A program made the translations under genes and the position numbers. Below the pieces are notes generated by a model. It saw only the letters and a list, made by a program, of their open reading frames with translations, was not told the origin of the DNA and did no database searches. A stretch of 64,000 nt of DNA, taken from contig NZ_JAHKJW010000015.1 of NCBI RefSeq assembly GCF_019710745.1, positions 1 to 64,000 on the forward strand, given 5' to 3'. This stretch comes from Streptomyces beigongshangae (GTDB lineage: Bacteria; Actinomycetota; Actinomycetes; Streptomycetales; Streptomycetaceae). Below are positions 1 through 7,935 of this stretch, piece after piece (position 1 is the first letter of the stretch; the number at the start of each line of letters is the position of its first letter).

Positions 1-198
1 CAGCCCCGGCTCCGAGACGGAGGCGACACCCAGCCCCAGTCCGGCGGCGGCCAGCAGGGGGCGCAGCCGGATGAGCGGGCCGGCGTCCGTGCCACCGCCC
101 GCTCCACCGCCCGGTACACGGGCGGCCGCGGCGGCGCCGGGCGCGCGCCCGCCGGCGGGGGACGGACCAAAAGCCCCGGGCACCGCCGTGGCCCTCAC
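1..198 (-). CDS. Partial CDS of unknown function, 5' end only
   Basis: A reading frame starts at GTG 198-196, overlapping the stop of the acyl-CoA ligase by four bases (GTGA), and stays open to the left edge (66 codons). Almost all third positions are G or C, which supports coding. The visible N-terminus is rich in Ala, Gly and Pro, then runs through ILRLRPLLAAAGLGLG-like hydrophobic sequence (read as LIRLRPLLAAAGLGLGV). I recognise no family from this stub. By position it is the third gene of the ACP-ligase operon. The frame could also be chance, because high-G+C DNA keeps many frames open. Confidence 0.4.
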   Translation of the reverse strand, partial: MRATAVPGAFGPSPAGGRAPGAAAAARVPGGGAGGGTDAGPLIRLRPLLAAAGLGLGVASVSEPGL

Positions 199-1682
199 AC
201 CCGCAGCAGCTTCTTGACGATCTTTCCGGCGGGGTTGCGCGGCACCTGTTCGATGAACTCCACGCGCCGCGGGCGCTTGTACGGCGCGAGCAGTCCCGCG
301 ACGTGCGCCAGCAGCTCCGCCGCGCCGGCGTCCGCGTCCGGCTCCAGGACGACGTACGCCAGGGGCACCTCGCCGTAGTCCTCGTCGGGCATGCCGACGA
401 CCGCGCTGTCCCGCACCGCGGGGTGGGACATCAGAGCGCGCTCGATCTCCGAGGGGTAGACGTTCTGGCCCGCGCGGATGATGAGGTCCTTCGTGCGGTC
501 CACGAGGCTGATGCGGCCCTCGTCGTCCACGAACCCCAGGTCGCCCGTCCTGATCCAGCCGTCGAGGGTGATCTCGCGGGTGGCCTCCGGGTCGTTCCAG
601 TACCCCTGCATGAGGCCCGGCCCGCGCACCACGATCTCGCCGATCCCGCCGCGCGGCAGTTCCCGCCCGTCCTCGTCCACCGCCCGGGCGGACATGCCCG
701 GTACGACCCTCCCGCAGGGGATGCGCGCGGTGACGTCCCCGGGGGCGGGGTGCTCGTCGGGTCCGAGGGTGACGAACGGGCCGCCCACCTCGGTCATCCC
801 GTACACCTGCCGGAAGCCGCAGCCGAGCCGCTCGACGGCGTCGGCGTACACGTCGGGCGGCATCGGGGCGGCGCCGTAGAGGATCTCCCGCAGGGAGGAC
901 AGGTCGGTGCGCCCGGACGCCTTGGCCTGCAGCATGAACCGCAGCATCTGCGGCACCATCCACATGTGGGTGGCCCGGTGCCGCTCCACCGCGGCGAGCG
1001 CCCGCTGCGGGGTGAAGCCGGGCATCAGCACCACCGTCGCGCCGGCCGCCAGGTAGGTCAGCGACACGACCATGCTGCCGTGGTACAGCGGACAGCAGTT
1101 GGCCAGGACGATGTCGTCGGTGGGCCGGGCCATGACCAGCCAGCCCAGCGCGATCGCCCGGAACGAGCCGCTGTCGACGGTGACCCCCTTGGCCCGCCCG
1201 GTGGTCGCCGAGGTGTGCAGCACGGCGATCGGGTCGGTGTCCGCCACGGCGGGCAGGTCCCGCTCGGCGGCCAGGGTGCCCAGCGCCTCGAAGGAGGGCT
1301 TGTCGAAGGCGAGCCGGATCCTCACCGGCCCCGGCAGTTCGGGATGCCGGTCCAGCAGGTCCGACTCGCCGAGGACGGCCACCGCGCCGACCCGTTCGAT
1401 GATGTCGGCGACCTCCGGTTCGGCCAGGCTGTGGTTCAGCGGCACGAACAGCGCGCCGAGCCGGGCGAGCGCGAAGTAGCTCTCCAGGACCTCGATGCGG
1501 TCCTTGGAGAGCACGGCGACCCGGTCACCCCGCTCGATGCCCAGGTCGGCCAGGCCCCGCGCCAGTTCGGCCGTACGGTCGTGGAACTCGGCCCAGGTGA
1601 CGCTGCGCTCCTCGTCCACCAGCGCCGTACGGTCGGGGAAGCACTGGCGGTTGCGCTCCAGCAGCTGTGTCAGCCACATCAC
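195..1682 (-). CDS. Acyl/aryl-CoA (or acyl-ACP) ligase, ANL superfamily
   Basis: 495 aa, the usual size for a class I adenylate-forming ligase. The P-loop-like motif TSATTGRAKG lies near residue 157, YGMTE near 298, the hinge/A8 region DLIIRAGQNVYPSEIE near 408, and the C-terminal catalytic lysine segment is NPAGKIVKKLLRV. The family activates a carboxylate as acyl-AMP and transfers it to CoA or a carrier thiol. The start is GTG 1682 or ATG 1679; both overlap the stop of the upstream ACP gene, so the two are translationally coupled. A dedicated ACP directly upstream suggests the acyl group may be handed to that carrier rather than to CoA (inference). The substrate is not readable; aromatic acids are plausible given the neighbouring paa and kyn genes. 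Confidence 0.85.
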   Translation of the reverse strand: MMWLTQLLERNRQCFPDRTALVDEERSVTWAEFHDRTAELARGLADLGIERGDRVAVLSKDRIEVLESYFALARLGALFVPLNHSLAEPEVADIIERVGAVAVLGESDLLDRHPELPGPVRIRLAFDKPSFEALGTLAAERDLPAVADTDPIAVLHTSATTGRAKGVTVDSGSFRAIALGWLVMARPTDDIVLANCCPLYHGSMVVSLTYLAAGATVVLMPGFTPQRALAAVERHRATHMWMVPQMLRFMLQAKASGRTDLSSLREILYGAAPMPPDVYADAVERLGCGFRQVYGMTEVGGPFVTLGPDEHPAPGDVTARIPCGRVVPGMSARAVDEDGRELPRGGIGEIVVRGPGLMQGYWNDPEATREITLDGWIRTGDLGFVDDEGRISLVDRTKDLIIRAGQNVYPSEIERALMSHPAVRDSAVVGMPDEDYGEVPLAYVVLEPDADAGAAELLAHVAGLLAPYKRPRRVEFIEQVPRNPAGKIVKKLLRV

Positions 1683-1930
1683 GCACCGCCGGTCGCACCG
1701 GCGACGGAGGAGTGCTCGGCCACGAAGCGCTCGTAGTCGGCGATCGTGTGCAGCCCCTCCATGTCCTCCGCGGTGATCTCCACCCCGAGCCGCTGCTCGA
1801 CGAGCAGGACGAGACGCACCAGGTCCCCGGAGTCGATGCCGCTGGCGGCGAGGTCGACGTCGTCGCCGACCTGGTCCGCGTACTCGGTGGTACCGGTGAG
1901 TTCGACCAGCAACTCCCTGATGGTGCTCAT
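1679..1930 (-). CDS. Stand-alone acyl carrier protein
   Basis: 83 aa, typical of a discrete ACP. The phosphopantetheine attachment motif is GIDSGDL with Ser34; it is followed by helix II (LVRLVLLVEQRLGVEI), and the acidic surface is characteristic of the fold. It is the first gene of a minus-strand operon, coupled by overlap to the acyl ligase. Discrete ACPs beside an ANL ligase normally carry an activated acyl starter in secondary metabolism. The usual DSL motif reads DSG here, as in some PCP-like carriers. Its 5' side faces the paa operon across about 235 bp holding divergent promoters that I could not place. Confidence 0.85.
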   Translation of the reverse strand: MSTIRELLVELTGTTEYADQVGDDVDLAASGIDSGDLVRLVLLVEQRLGVEITAEDMEGLHTIADYERFVAEHSSVAGATGGA

Positions 1931-2165
1931 GGTTTCCCCTTCCGCCCCGGCGTGCCGGCCGCCGTGCGCATCTCGACTGTCACCCCCTCAAGAGGCGGCG
2001 GCGGCCGGATCCACTCCCCGCGTCCGGCAGTGAGCTTTGTCACGTGCCCGGACCGCGTACGGCAGGGATAGCCGGGACCCGGGCCCGGCCTCTTACCGCA
2101 ACGAGAAAACGTGTTCCGCCGCCCCGTCCCCCGCATGGGACGGGCGGGCCCCAGCCGAAGGAGTG

Positions 2166-2267
2166 ATGCGAGTGCCCAGGCAGCCGGTACCGGTCCGGGT
2201 CGCGGGAGGGCGCCCGGCACCCCGCGCCGACGCGGGGCACACCGCCGGCACGGGCGGTGCCGCGTGA
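2166..2267 (+). CDS. Small leader ORF coupled to paaA
   Basis: ATG 2166 sits directly after a strong Shine-Dalgarno (GAAGGAG, 2158-2163), the best ribosome binding site in this promoter region. It opens a 33-codon Arg/Pro/Gly-rich frame ([15 protein letters not shown]...) whose TGA overlaps the GTG start of paaA (GTGA). The paaA frame has no start codon near that ribosome site and no good site of its own, so ribosomes probably reach paaA through this leader. It could be an attenuating or coupling peptide rather than a functional protein. Evidence is positional only. Confidence 0.45.
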   Translation: MRVPRQPVPVRVAGGRPAPRADAGHTAGTGGAA

Positions 2268-3313
2268 GCGCGCAGGCCACCGCCGCCCTGCCCGCGGACC
2301 CGGCTGTCGCGCCCGCGGCCGAGGACGAACTGCTCGCGCACTTCGACGCGCTCGTCGCCGGGGGCGGGACGGTCGAACCGCGCGACTGGATGCCCGACGG
2401 CTACCGCCGCATGCTGGTCCGCCAGATCGCCCAGCACGCCCACTCCGAGATCATCGGCATGCAGCCGGAGGGCGGCTGGCTCACCCGGGCCCCGTCCCTG
2501 CACCGCAAGTCGGTCCTCATCGCCAAGGTGCAGGACGAGGCGGGCCACGGCCTGTACCTGTACTCGGCCGCCGAGACACTGGGAGCGGACCGCGCCGACC
2601 TGCTGGAGGCCCTGCACCGGGGACAGCAGCGCGCCTCGGCCACGTTCAACCACCCCGCGCTGACCTGGGCGGACACCGGGGCCATCGCCTGGCTGACGGA
2701 CGGCGCCGCCGTCATCAACCAGGCACCCCTGTGCCGCACCTCCTACGGGCCGTACGCCCGGGCGATGCGCCGCGTCTGCCAGGAGGAGGCATTCCACGTG
2801 CGGCAGGGCTACGACCTGATGCGCGCGCTGTGCGAGGGGACGCCGGAGCAGAAGGAGATGGCCCAGGACGCGGTGGACCGCTGGTGGCTGCCCGCCGTGG
2901 CGCTGATGTTCGGGCCGCCCGACACCGAGGCGGGCGGCGCGGACGCGCGGACGGCGGCCCTGGGCGCCGCGGTCTCCCGTCGCGCGATGGCCTGGGGCAT
3001 CAAACGCCACACCAACGACGAACTGCGCCAGCGCTTCGTCGACCAGTGCGTCCCGCAGGCCGAACGCCTCGGACTGACGCTGCCCGACCCCGCGATCCGC
3101 TGGAACGAGGAGCGCGGCCACTACGACTTCACCCCGGTCGGCTGGGACACCTACCGCGAGGCGCTGGGCGACGACACGCACTGGGCGCGGCAGCGGATCG
3201 AACGCCGCAGGGCCGCGCACGAGGACGGCACCTGGGTACGGGAGGCCGCCGCCGCGTACGCCGCCCGTGAGGACGCGGACGCGGCGCGGCAGCGGACGGA
3301 GGAGCCCGCATGA
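2264..3313 (+). CDS. paaA: Phenylacetyl-CoA 1,2-epoxidase, catalytic subunit PaaA
   Basis: 349 aa from GTG 2264, close to known PaaA length; a longer upstream extension in frame is Arg/Gly-rich and non-family. PaaA is the di-iron ferritin-like subunit of the PaaABC(E) multicomponent oxygenase, which converts phenylacetyl-CoA to the 1,2-epoxide. The carboxylate/histidine iron ligands are visible in [18 protein letters not shown] (DExxH) and QEEAFHV (EExxH). Family hallmarks [12 protein letters not shown] and [16 protein letters not shown] are intact. It is first in paaABCDE, with 4-base overlap to paaB. No paaK, paaG, paaZ, paaH or paaJ is in the window, so full phenylacetate breakdown cannot be inferred locally. 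Confidence 0.95.
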   Translation: MSAQATAALPADPAVAPAAEDELLAHFDALVAGGGTVEPRDWMPDGYRRMLVRQIAQHAHSEIIGMQPEGGWLTRAPSLHRKSVLIAKVQDEAGHGLYLYSAAETLGADRADLLEALHRGQQRASATFNHPALTWADTGAIAWLTDGAAVINQAPLCRTSYGPYARAMRRVCQEEAFHVRQGYDLMRALCEGTPEQKEMAQDAVDRWWLPAVALMFGPPDTEAGGADARTAALGAAVSRRAMAWGIKRHTNDELRQRFVDQCVPQAERLGLTLPDPAIRWNEERGHYDFTPVGWDTYREALGDDTHWARQRIERRRAAHEDGTWVREAAAAYAAREDADAARQRTEEPA

Positions 3314-3621
3314 GCCGCCGCCGGGAGGGCGCACCCGCGTCCTGGGAGGTCTTCCTGCGGGCCCGCCGGGGCCTGGCGCACCAGCACGTGGGATCGGTGC
3401 GGGCCGCCGACCCGGACGCGGCGCTGGCGACGGCCCGCGACCTGTACGCGCGCCGCGGCGATCCGCTGTCGCTGTGGGTGGTCCGCTCGGACGCCGTGCA
3501 CACGGCCTCCCCGGACGAACGCGACCCGTACTTCGCGGGCGCCCGCCACAAGCCGTACCGGTATCCCGAGCACTTCGCACCGCTGACCGGGGAAGGAGCC
3601 GACGGTGACCACGTCGAGTGA
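3310..3621 (+). CDS. paaB: Phenylacetyl-CoA epoxidase subunit PaaB
   Basis: 103 aa; ATG overlaps the paaA stop (ATGA). PaaB is a small structural or bridging subunit of the epoxidase, found with PaaA and PaaC. Recognisable signatures are [19 protein letters not shown] at the N-terminus and [18 protein letters not shown] near the C-terminus. The 3' end overlaps the GTG of paaC by 17 bases, so translation is coupled. No catalytic role is expected. Confidence 0.93.
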   Translation: MSRRREGAPASWEVFLRARRGLAHQHVGSVRAADPDAALATARDLYARRGDPLSLWVVRSDAVHTASPDERDPYFAGARHKPYRYPEHFAPLTGEGADGDHVE

Positions 3622-4510
3622 CATACGGGCCGATGCCGCGGTGGTGGAGACGGCGGCGGTGGCGGTGGCGGTGGCGGAGACGGCGACGGAGACGGCGACG
3701 GAGACCGCGGCCGACGTCCTCCCGTCCGCCGCGGGCACTCCTGCGGAGGCCGGGCCCACCGACCCCGACCTGGCCGTGCACCTGCTGCGCCTCGGCGACG
3801 ACGCCCTCGTCCTCGGGCAGCGGCTGTGCGAGTGGATCACGCATGCGCCGACCGTCGAGGAGGACCTGGCGCTGTCCAACATCGCCCTGGACCTCATCGG
3901 CCACGCCCGCACCCTGTTCACCCGGTGCGGCCGGCTGGACGGGAGCGGCCGGACCGAGGACGACCTCGCCTTCACCCGCTCGGAGCGCCAGTTCACCAAC
4001 GCCCTGCTGACGGAACTGCCCAACGGGGACTTCGCGGTGACCGTGGCCCGGCAACTGGCCTACACGCACTACGCGGTCCTGTACTACGAGGCACTGGCGG
4101 GCTGCCCCGACGCCGAACTGGCCGCCTTCGGAGCCAGGGCCGCCAAGGAGGCCGCCTTCCACCGGCTGCACGCGGACCGCTGGACCCGGCGGCTGGGCCG
4201 CGGCACACCGGAGAGCACCCGCCGTATGCAGCGGGGCCTGGAGCGGGTGTGGCCCTACACCCGCGAACTCTTCGAGGAGGACGACGTGGTGCGCCGCCTC
4301 GCCGCCGCCGGCACGGTGCCCTCGCCGGCGCCCCTGCACGCGCGGTGGGAGCAGCACGTGACCGGTGTCGTCACCGGCGCGGGACTCACCGTGCCCGCAC
4401 CCGCGTGGTCGGCCGGGGGCGGCCGCGGGGGCCTGCACACCGAGGAGTTCGGCCCGCTGATCGCCGAACTGCAGTCGGTGCACCGCCAGTTCCCCGGAGG
4501 CACCTGGTGA
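3605..4510 (+). CDS. paaC: Phenylacetyl-CoA epoxidase subunit PaaC
   Basis: 301 aa from GTG 3605, inside the end of paaB. PaaC is the non-catalytic ferritin-like partner of PaaA. Family sequence begins near residue 55 (DLAVHLLRLGDDALVLGQRL) and includes EDLALSNIALDLIGHAR, ELPNGDFAVTVARQL and the C-terminal EFGPLIAELQ region. The first 45 or so residues are an unusual low-complexity Ala/Val then Glu/Thr stretch encoded by short tandem repeats (3651-3712); typical PaaC proteins lack it. The stop overlaps the GTG of paaD. Confidence 0.93.
   Translation: MTTSSDIRADAAVVETAAVAVAVAETATETATETAADVLPSAAGTPAEAGPTDPDLAVHLLRLGDDALVLGQRLCEWITHAPTVEEDLALSNIALDLIGHARTLFTRCGRLDGSGRTEDDLAFTRSERQFTNALLTELPNGDFAVTVARQLAYTHYAVLYYEALAGCPDAELAAFGARAAKEAAFHRLHADRWTRRLGRGTPESTRRMQRGLERVWPYTRELFEEDDVVRRLAAAGTVPSPAPLHARWEQHVTGVVTGAGLTVPAPAWSAGGGRGGLHTEEFGPLIAELQSVHRQFPGGTW
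3651..3712 (+). repeat. In-frame hexamer and 12-mer repeats at the paaC 5' end
   Basis: Two short arrays lie back to back inside paaC: about four copies of a GGCGGT-like hexamer (encoding Ala-Val) and about two and a half copies of GAGACGGCGACG (encoding Glu-Thr-Ala-Thr). Both periods are multiples of three, so copy-number changes keep the frame. They encode the non-conserved N-terminal extension of PaaC. Confidence 0.75.
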
Positions 4511-5028
4511 CCGGGGCACTCCCGGCCACGGTCCGCCCCGCGGTTCGCTCCGTGCGGGAGGTGCGCGAGCGGGTGGAGGCGATCCCGGACCCGGAGCTGC
4601 CGGTGATCGGCCTGGGCGACCTCGGCGTGGTGGGCTCGGTCGCCCCGGGCGCCGACGGGGTCCTGGAGGTGGAGATCACGCCCACCTACCTGGGCTGTCC
4701 CGCGCTGACCGCGATCACCTCGGCGGTACAGGACGTCCTGACGGAGTGCGGCCACCCCGAGGGCCGCGTACGGCAGGTCCTGTCCCCGCCCTGGACGACG
4801 GACCGCATCACCCCCGAGGGACGGCGCAAGCTCGCCGCGAACGGCATCGCGCCGCCGGTGTCCCCGGCCCCCGGCGGAGCGGTCGCCGTCGAGCTGGGCG
4901 GGGTGCCCTGCCCGCACTGCGGTTCGCGGGCCACCCGGCCGCACCTGCCCTTCGGGCCGTCCCGCTGCCAGTCGGTGCTGTGGTGCACGGGGTGCCGCGA
5001 GCCCTTCCCCCATCTGACCGCGCTGTGA
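4507..5028 (+). CDS. paaD: PaaD, epoxidase iron-sulfur maturation protein
   Basis: 173 aa from GTG 4507, overlapping the paaC stop. The N-terminal half is a MIP18/DUF59 domain (IPDPELPVIGLGDLGVV, then EITPTYLGCPAL). The C-terminal half holds a four-cysteine zinc-ribbon-like motif (CPHCGS ... CQSVLWCTGC), the arrangement typical of PaaD. The family is needed for maturation of the Fe-S/di-iron epoxidase rather than for catalysis. paaE starts eight bases after the stop. Confidence 0.93.
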   Translation: MTGALPATVRPAVRSVREVRERVEAIPDPELPVIGLGDLGVVGSVAPGADGVLEVEITPTYLGCPALTAITSAVQDVLTECGHPEGRVRQVLSPPWTTDRITPEGRRKLAANGIAPPVSPAPGGAVAVELGGVPCPHCGSRATRPHLPFGPSRCQSVLWCTGCREPFPHLTAL

Positions 5029-5036
5029 GGCAGACC

Positions 5037-6950
5037 GTGAACACCGCCACCACTTCGCCCACCGCCCTGCGTGAGGCCCCGCCCGGCCGGGACCCGGACT
5101 TCCCGGACCCGGGCCTCCCGGACCCGGACCCGGGCCTCCCGGACCCGGACCCGGGCCTCCCGGACCCGGACCCGGGCCTCCCGGACCCGGACCCGGGCCT
5201 CCCGGACCCGGACCCGGGCCTCCCGGACCCGGACCCGGGCCTCCCGGACCCGGACCCGGGCCTCCCGGACCCGGACCCGGGCCTCCCGGACCCGGACCCG
5301 GGCCTCCCGGACCCGGACCCGGGCCTCCCGGACCCGGACCCGGGCCTCCCGGACCCGGACCCGGGCCTCCCGGACCCGGACCCGGGCCTCCCGGACCCGG
5401 ACCCGGGCCTCCCGGACCCGGACCCGGGCCTCCCGGACCCGGACCCGGGCCTCCCGGACCCGGACCCGGGCCTCCCGGACCCGGACCCGGGCCTCCCGGA
5501 CCCGGACCCGGGCCTCCCGGACCCGGACCCGGGCCTCCCGGACCCGGACCCGGGCCTCCCGGACCCGGACCCGGGCCTCCCGGACCCGGACCCGGGCCTC
5601 CCGGACCCGGACCCGGGCCTCCCGGACCCGGACCCGGGCCTCCCGGACCCGGACCCGGGCCTCCCGGACCCGGACCCGGGCCTCCCGGACCCGGACCCGG
5701 GCCTCCCGGACCCGGACCCGGGCCTCCCGGACCCGGACCCGGGCCTCCCGGACCCGGACCCGGGCCTCCCGGACCCGGACCCGGGCCTCCCGGACCCGGA
5801 CCCGGGCGTGCGCCCGCGCACCGGCTGGTACCGCCTGGAGGTCACCGAGGTGCGCCGTCTCACCGGCGACGCCGTGGCCGTCGGCCTCCACGTGCCCGCC
5901 GCGCTGCGCGAGGTCTTCGCCCACCGGCCGGGACAGCACGTCGTCGTCCGGCACCGCCGCGCCGACGGCGAACTGCGCCGCAGCTACTCGGTCTGCCCGC
6001 CGCCGCACGACCCCCGGGCGCTCCGCCTGGTGATCAAGCGGGGCGGACCCGACGGCTTCGGCGCCCACGCCACCGGCCGCCTCGCGCCCGGCGACCGCCT
6101 CGAACTCTCCCCGCCCACCGGGTCCTTCGCCCTGCCGCCGACCCGGGGCGTCCACCACGTCCTGCTCGCGGGCGGCTCGGGCATCACCCCGCTGGCCGCC
6201 ATGGCCGCCCACGCGCTGCGCGGGGACCCGGCCTGCCGCGTCTCCCTCGTCCACTGGGTCCCCACCGCCGCGGACGCCCTGCTGGCCGACGAACTCGCCC
6301 TGCTGAAGGACGAGTTCGTCGACCGGTTCACCGTCCTGCACGTCCTCACCCGCGAGGACCGCGGCCACGGCGACGGCGACGGCCCGTTCGGCGGGCGGAT
6401 GGACGCCGGGAGGCTGTCCCGCCTGCTGGCCGCGCTGGACGCCCGCCCCGCCCCGGACACCGCGTTCGCCCTGTGCGGCCCGTCCGGGCTGGTCGACACC
6501 GCACGCCGGGCCCTGACGGACCTGGGAGCCGATCCGGCACTCGTGCGGTGGGAGGTGTTCACGGCGGCCGGGGCACCCTCGCGGACGCCGCAGCGGACGC
6601 CGGGACCGGCCGACCCGGCCGCACCCGACCCGGCCGCACCCGACCCGGCCGCACCGGACCCGACTGCGGCGAAGCCCCGTGTGACCGCCCTGCTCGACGG
6701 CCGCCGGATCGCCGCCACCGTCCTGCCGCAGGACCCGGCCATCCTCGACGCGCTGCTGCGGGACCGTCCCGACGTGCCGTACGCCTGCCGCGAAGGCGTG
6801 TGCGGCAGCTGCCGCGCGAAGGTCGTGTCCGGCCGGGTGGCGGGGGAGGGCCAGTACGCCCTGGACGAGCGCGACCGCGCCGCCGGCTACACGCTCGTCT
6901 GCCGGACACGGCCGAGCACCCCCGAGGTCACGCTCGACTTCGACGCGTGA
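5037..6950 (+). CDS. paaE: PaaE-type oxygenase reductase with giant N-terminal repeat
   Basis: PaaE passes electrons from NAD(P)H through FAD and a 2Fe-2S centre to the PaaA di-iron site. The reductase body is intact: FAD-binding RRSYSV, nucleotide-binding LLAGGSGITPL, then a C-terminal plant-type ferredoxin domain with CREGVCGSC and LVC cysteines. Counted from GTG 5037 (GAGG ribosome site 7 bases upstream) the protein is 637 aa; usual PaaE is about 350-380. The excess is a 231-residue (GLPDPDP)33 array at residues 26-256. GTG 5808, just after the array, would give a normal-length 380-aa enzyme but has no ribosome binding site. A second Pro/Ala linker repeat lies before the ferredoxin domain. 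Which start is used is undecided. Confidence 0.9.
   Translation: MNTATTSPTALREAPPGRDPDFPDPGLPDPDPGLPDPDPGLPDPDPGLPDPDPGLPDPDPGLPDPDPGLPDPDPGLPDPDPGLPDPDPGLPDPDPGLPDPDPGLPDPDPGLPDPDPGLPDPDPGLPDPDPGLPDPDPGLPDPDPGLPDPDPGLPDPDPGLPDPDPGLPDPDPGLPDPDPGLPDPDPGLPDPDPGLPDPDPGLPDPDPGLPDPDPGLPDPDPGLPDPDPGLPDPDPGLPDPDPGLPDPDPGLPDPDPGVRPRTGWYRLEVTEVRRLTGDAVAVGLHVPAALREVFAHRPGQHVVVRHRRADGELRRSYSVCPPPHDPRALRLVIKRGGPDGFGAHATGRLAPGDRLELSPPTGSFALPPTRGVHHVLLAGGSGITPLAAMAAHALRGDPACRVSLVHWVPTAADALLADELALLKDEFVDRFTVLHVLTREDRGHGDGDGPFGGRMDAGRLSRLLAALDARPAPDTAFALCGPSGLVDTARRALTDLGADPALVRWEVFTAAGAPSRTPQRTPGPADPAAPDPAAPDPAAPDPTAAKPRVTALLDGRRIAATVLPQDPAILDALLRDRPDVPYACREGVCGSCRAKVVSGRVAGEGQYALDERDRAAGYTLVCRTRPSTPEVTLDFDA
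5112..5804 (+). repeat. 33 perfect tandem copies of a 21-bp unit
   Basis: 693 bp made only of an identical 21-bp unit encoding Gly-Leu-Pro-Asp-Pro-Asp-Pro; 18 of 21 bases are G or C. A partial copy (FPDP) precedes it and a degenerate one (GVRP) follows. All six frames stay open. On the minus strand every unit reads GGG-TCC-GGG-TCC-GGG followed by AGGCCC, so each unit plus the next GGG fits a G-quadruplex pattern (G3N3G3N3G3N6G3). The plus strand is correspondingly C-tract rich. Complete homogeneity implies recent expansion or continuing gene conversion. True copy number may differ because such arrays are prone to assembly collapse. Confidence 0.97.
6612..6656 (+). repeat. Three 15-bp in-frame copies in the PaaE interdomain linker
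   Basis: Three contiguous copies of a unit reading GACCCGGCCGCACCC (last base differs in copy three) encode Asp-Pro-Ala-Ala-Pro between the FAD/NAD module and the ferredoxin domain. The period is a multiple of three, so the linker can change length without breaking the protein. Confidence 0.85.
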
Positions 6951-7001
6951 CCCGTACCGGCGAGCACGCCACCGGACCGGCCACCGGACGCGAGCCGCCA
7001 C

Positions 7002-7048
7002 CGACCACAGGCCGCCACCGACCCCCCGACCACAGGCCGCCACCGACC
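7002..7048 (+). repeat. 22-bp direct repeat, 25-bp period, between paaE and the SDR gene
   Basis: Two identical 22-bp copies lie at 7002-7023 and 7027-7048, each containing ACCACAGGCCGCCACCGA; further degenerate CCACCGGAC-like copies lie upstream. They fill most of the 129-bp gap before the TTG start at 7080. A regulator site is possible; simple repeat expansion is equally likely. Confidence 0.7.
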
Positions 7049-7079
7049 GTGAGCCATCACCGAACGAAGGAGACCCACG

Positions 7080-7856
7080 TTGACCGCCACCGCCCGTCAC
7101 GAGGGAAAGACCGCCCTGGTCACCGGAGGCAGCCGGGGCATCGGCAGAGCCATCAGCCACCGCCTGGCCCGTGAGGGCGCGCTGGTCGCCGTCCACTACG
7201 GCCACGACCTGACGGCGGCCGAACGCACGGTCAAGGAGATCGAGGCCGAGGGTGGGCGCGCCTTCCCCGTGCACGCCGAACTGGGCGTGCCCGGCGACGC
7301 CGAAACCCTGTGGGCCGCCTTCGACCAGGGCCTGGCCGAACAGGACGCGCCGGCCGGACTGGACATCCTCGTCAACAACGCGGGCATCACCATGCCGCGC
7401 CCCTTCGCCGCCGTGACCGAGGCCGACTACGACCGGGTCTTCGCGATCAACACCAAGGCGCCGTTCTTCATCATCCAGCGCGGCCTGGACCGGCTGCGCG
7501 ACGGCGGGCGGATCGTGAACATCTCCTCGGTGGCCACGCGCGTCGCCTTCCCGGCGATCGTCTCGTACACCATGACCAAGGCCGCCCTCGACTACCTCAC
7601 CCTCTCCCTGGCCCAGGAGCTGGGCCCCCGGCACATCACGGTCAACGCCGTCGCGCCCGGGTACACCGAGACGGAGATCAACCCGACCCTCGCCGTCCCG
7701 GAGATCCGCCGCCGGTACTCCGAGGCATCCACGTTCAAGCGGCTCGGCGACCCGGTGGACATCGCCGACGTCGTCTCCTTCGTGGCCAGTGACGACGCCC
7801 GCTGGGTGACCGGCCAGTGGATCGACGCCTCCGGCGGCGCCCACCTCGGCGTGTGA
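7080..7856 (+). CDS. SDR-family oxidoreductase (FabG-like)
   Basis: 258 aa from TTG 7080, chosen because GAAGGAG lies 8 bases upstream and the sequence begins one helix before the Rossmann motif TGGSRGIG. It carries NNAG (NAD contact), the catalytic Ser in ISSVAT, and YTMTK, so the Ser-Tyr-Lys triad is complete; the C-terminal WVTGQWIDASGGAHLG is typical of FabG-like reductases. These enzymes interconvert ketones and alcohols with NAD(P)H. Between paaE and the kyn genes it could act on a CoA- or ACP-bound intermediate. The substrate cannot be read. Confidence 0.9.
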   Translation: MTATARHEGKTALVTGGSRGIGRAISHRLAREGALVAVHYGHDLTAAERTVKEIEAEGGRAFPVHAELGVPGDAETLWAAFDQGLAEQDAPAGLDILVNNAGITMPRPFAAVTEADYDRVFAINTKAPFFIIQRGLDRLRDGGRIVNISSVATRVAFPAIVSYTMTKAALDYLTLSLAQELGPRHITVNAVAPGYTETEINPTLAVPEIRRRYSEASTFKRLGDPVDIADVVSFVASDDARWVTGQWIDASGGAHLGV

Positions 7857-7935
7857 CACCACGGCCCGGCCCTCCACCGGCCCGCGCCCGGCGCCCGCCC
7901 CGCCCTCCATGACGCCCGCACCACCAGGAGATGCG

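Noticed and set aside
303..1736. Plus-strand open frame opposite the acyl ligase
   Set aside because: Antisense shadow; translation is His/Arg/Ala-rich with no motif, while the minus strand has the full ANL set.
5112..5804. Repeat block considered as a CRISPR array
   Set aside because: Units are directly adjacent with no spacers and no cas genes are nearby.
4808..5863. Collagen-like (GSGRPGS) minus-strand protein across the repeat
   Set aside because: Glycine-proline periodicity is a by-product of the array. No ribosome site or leader is present, and its ends are unrelated to any known collagen-like protein.
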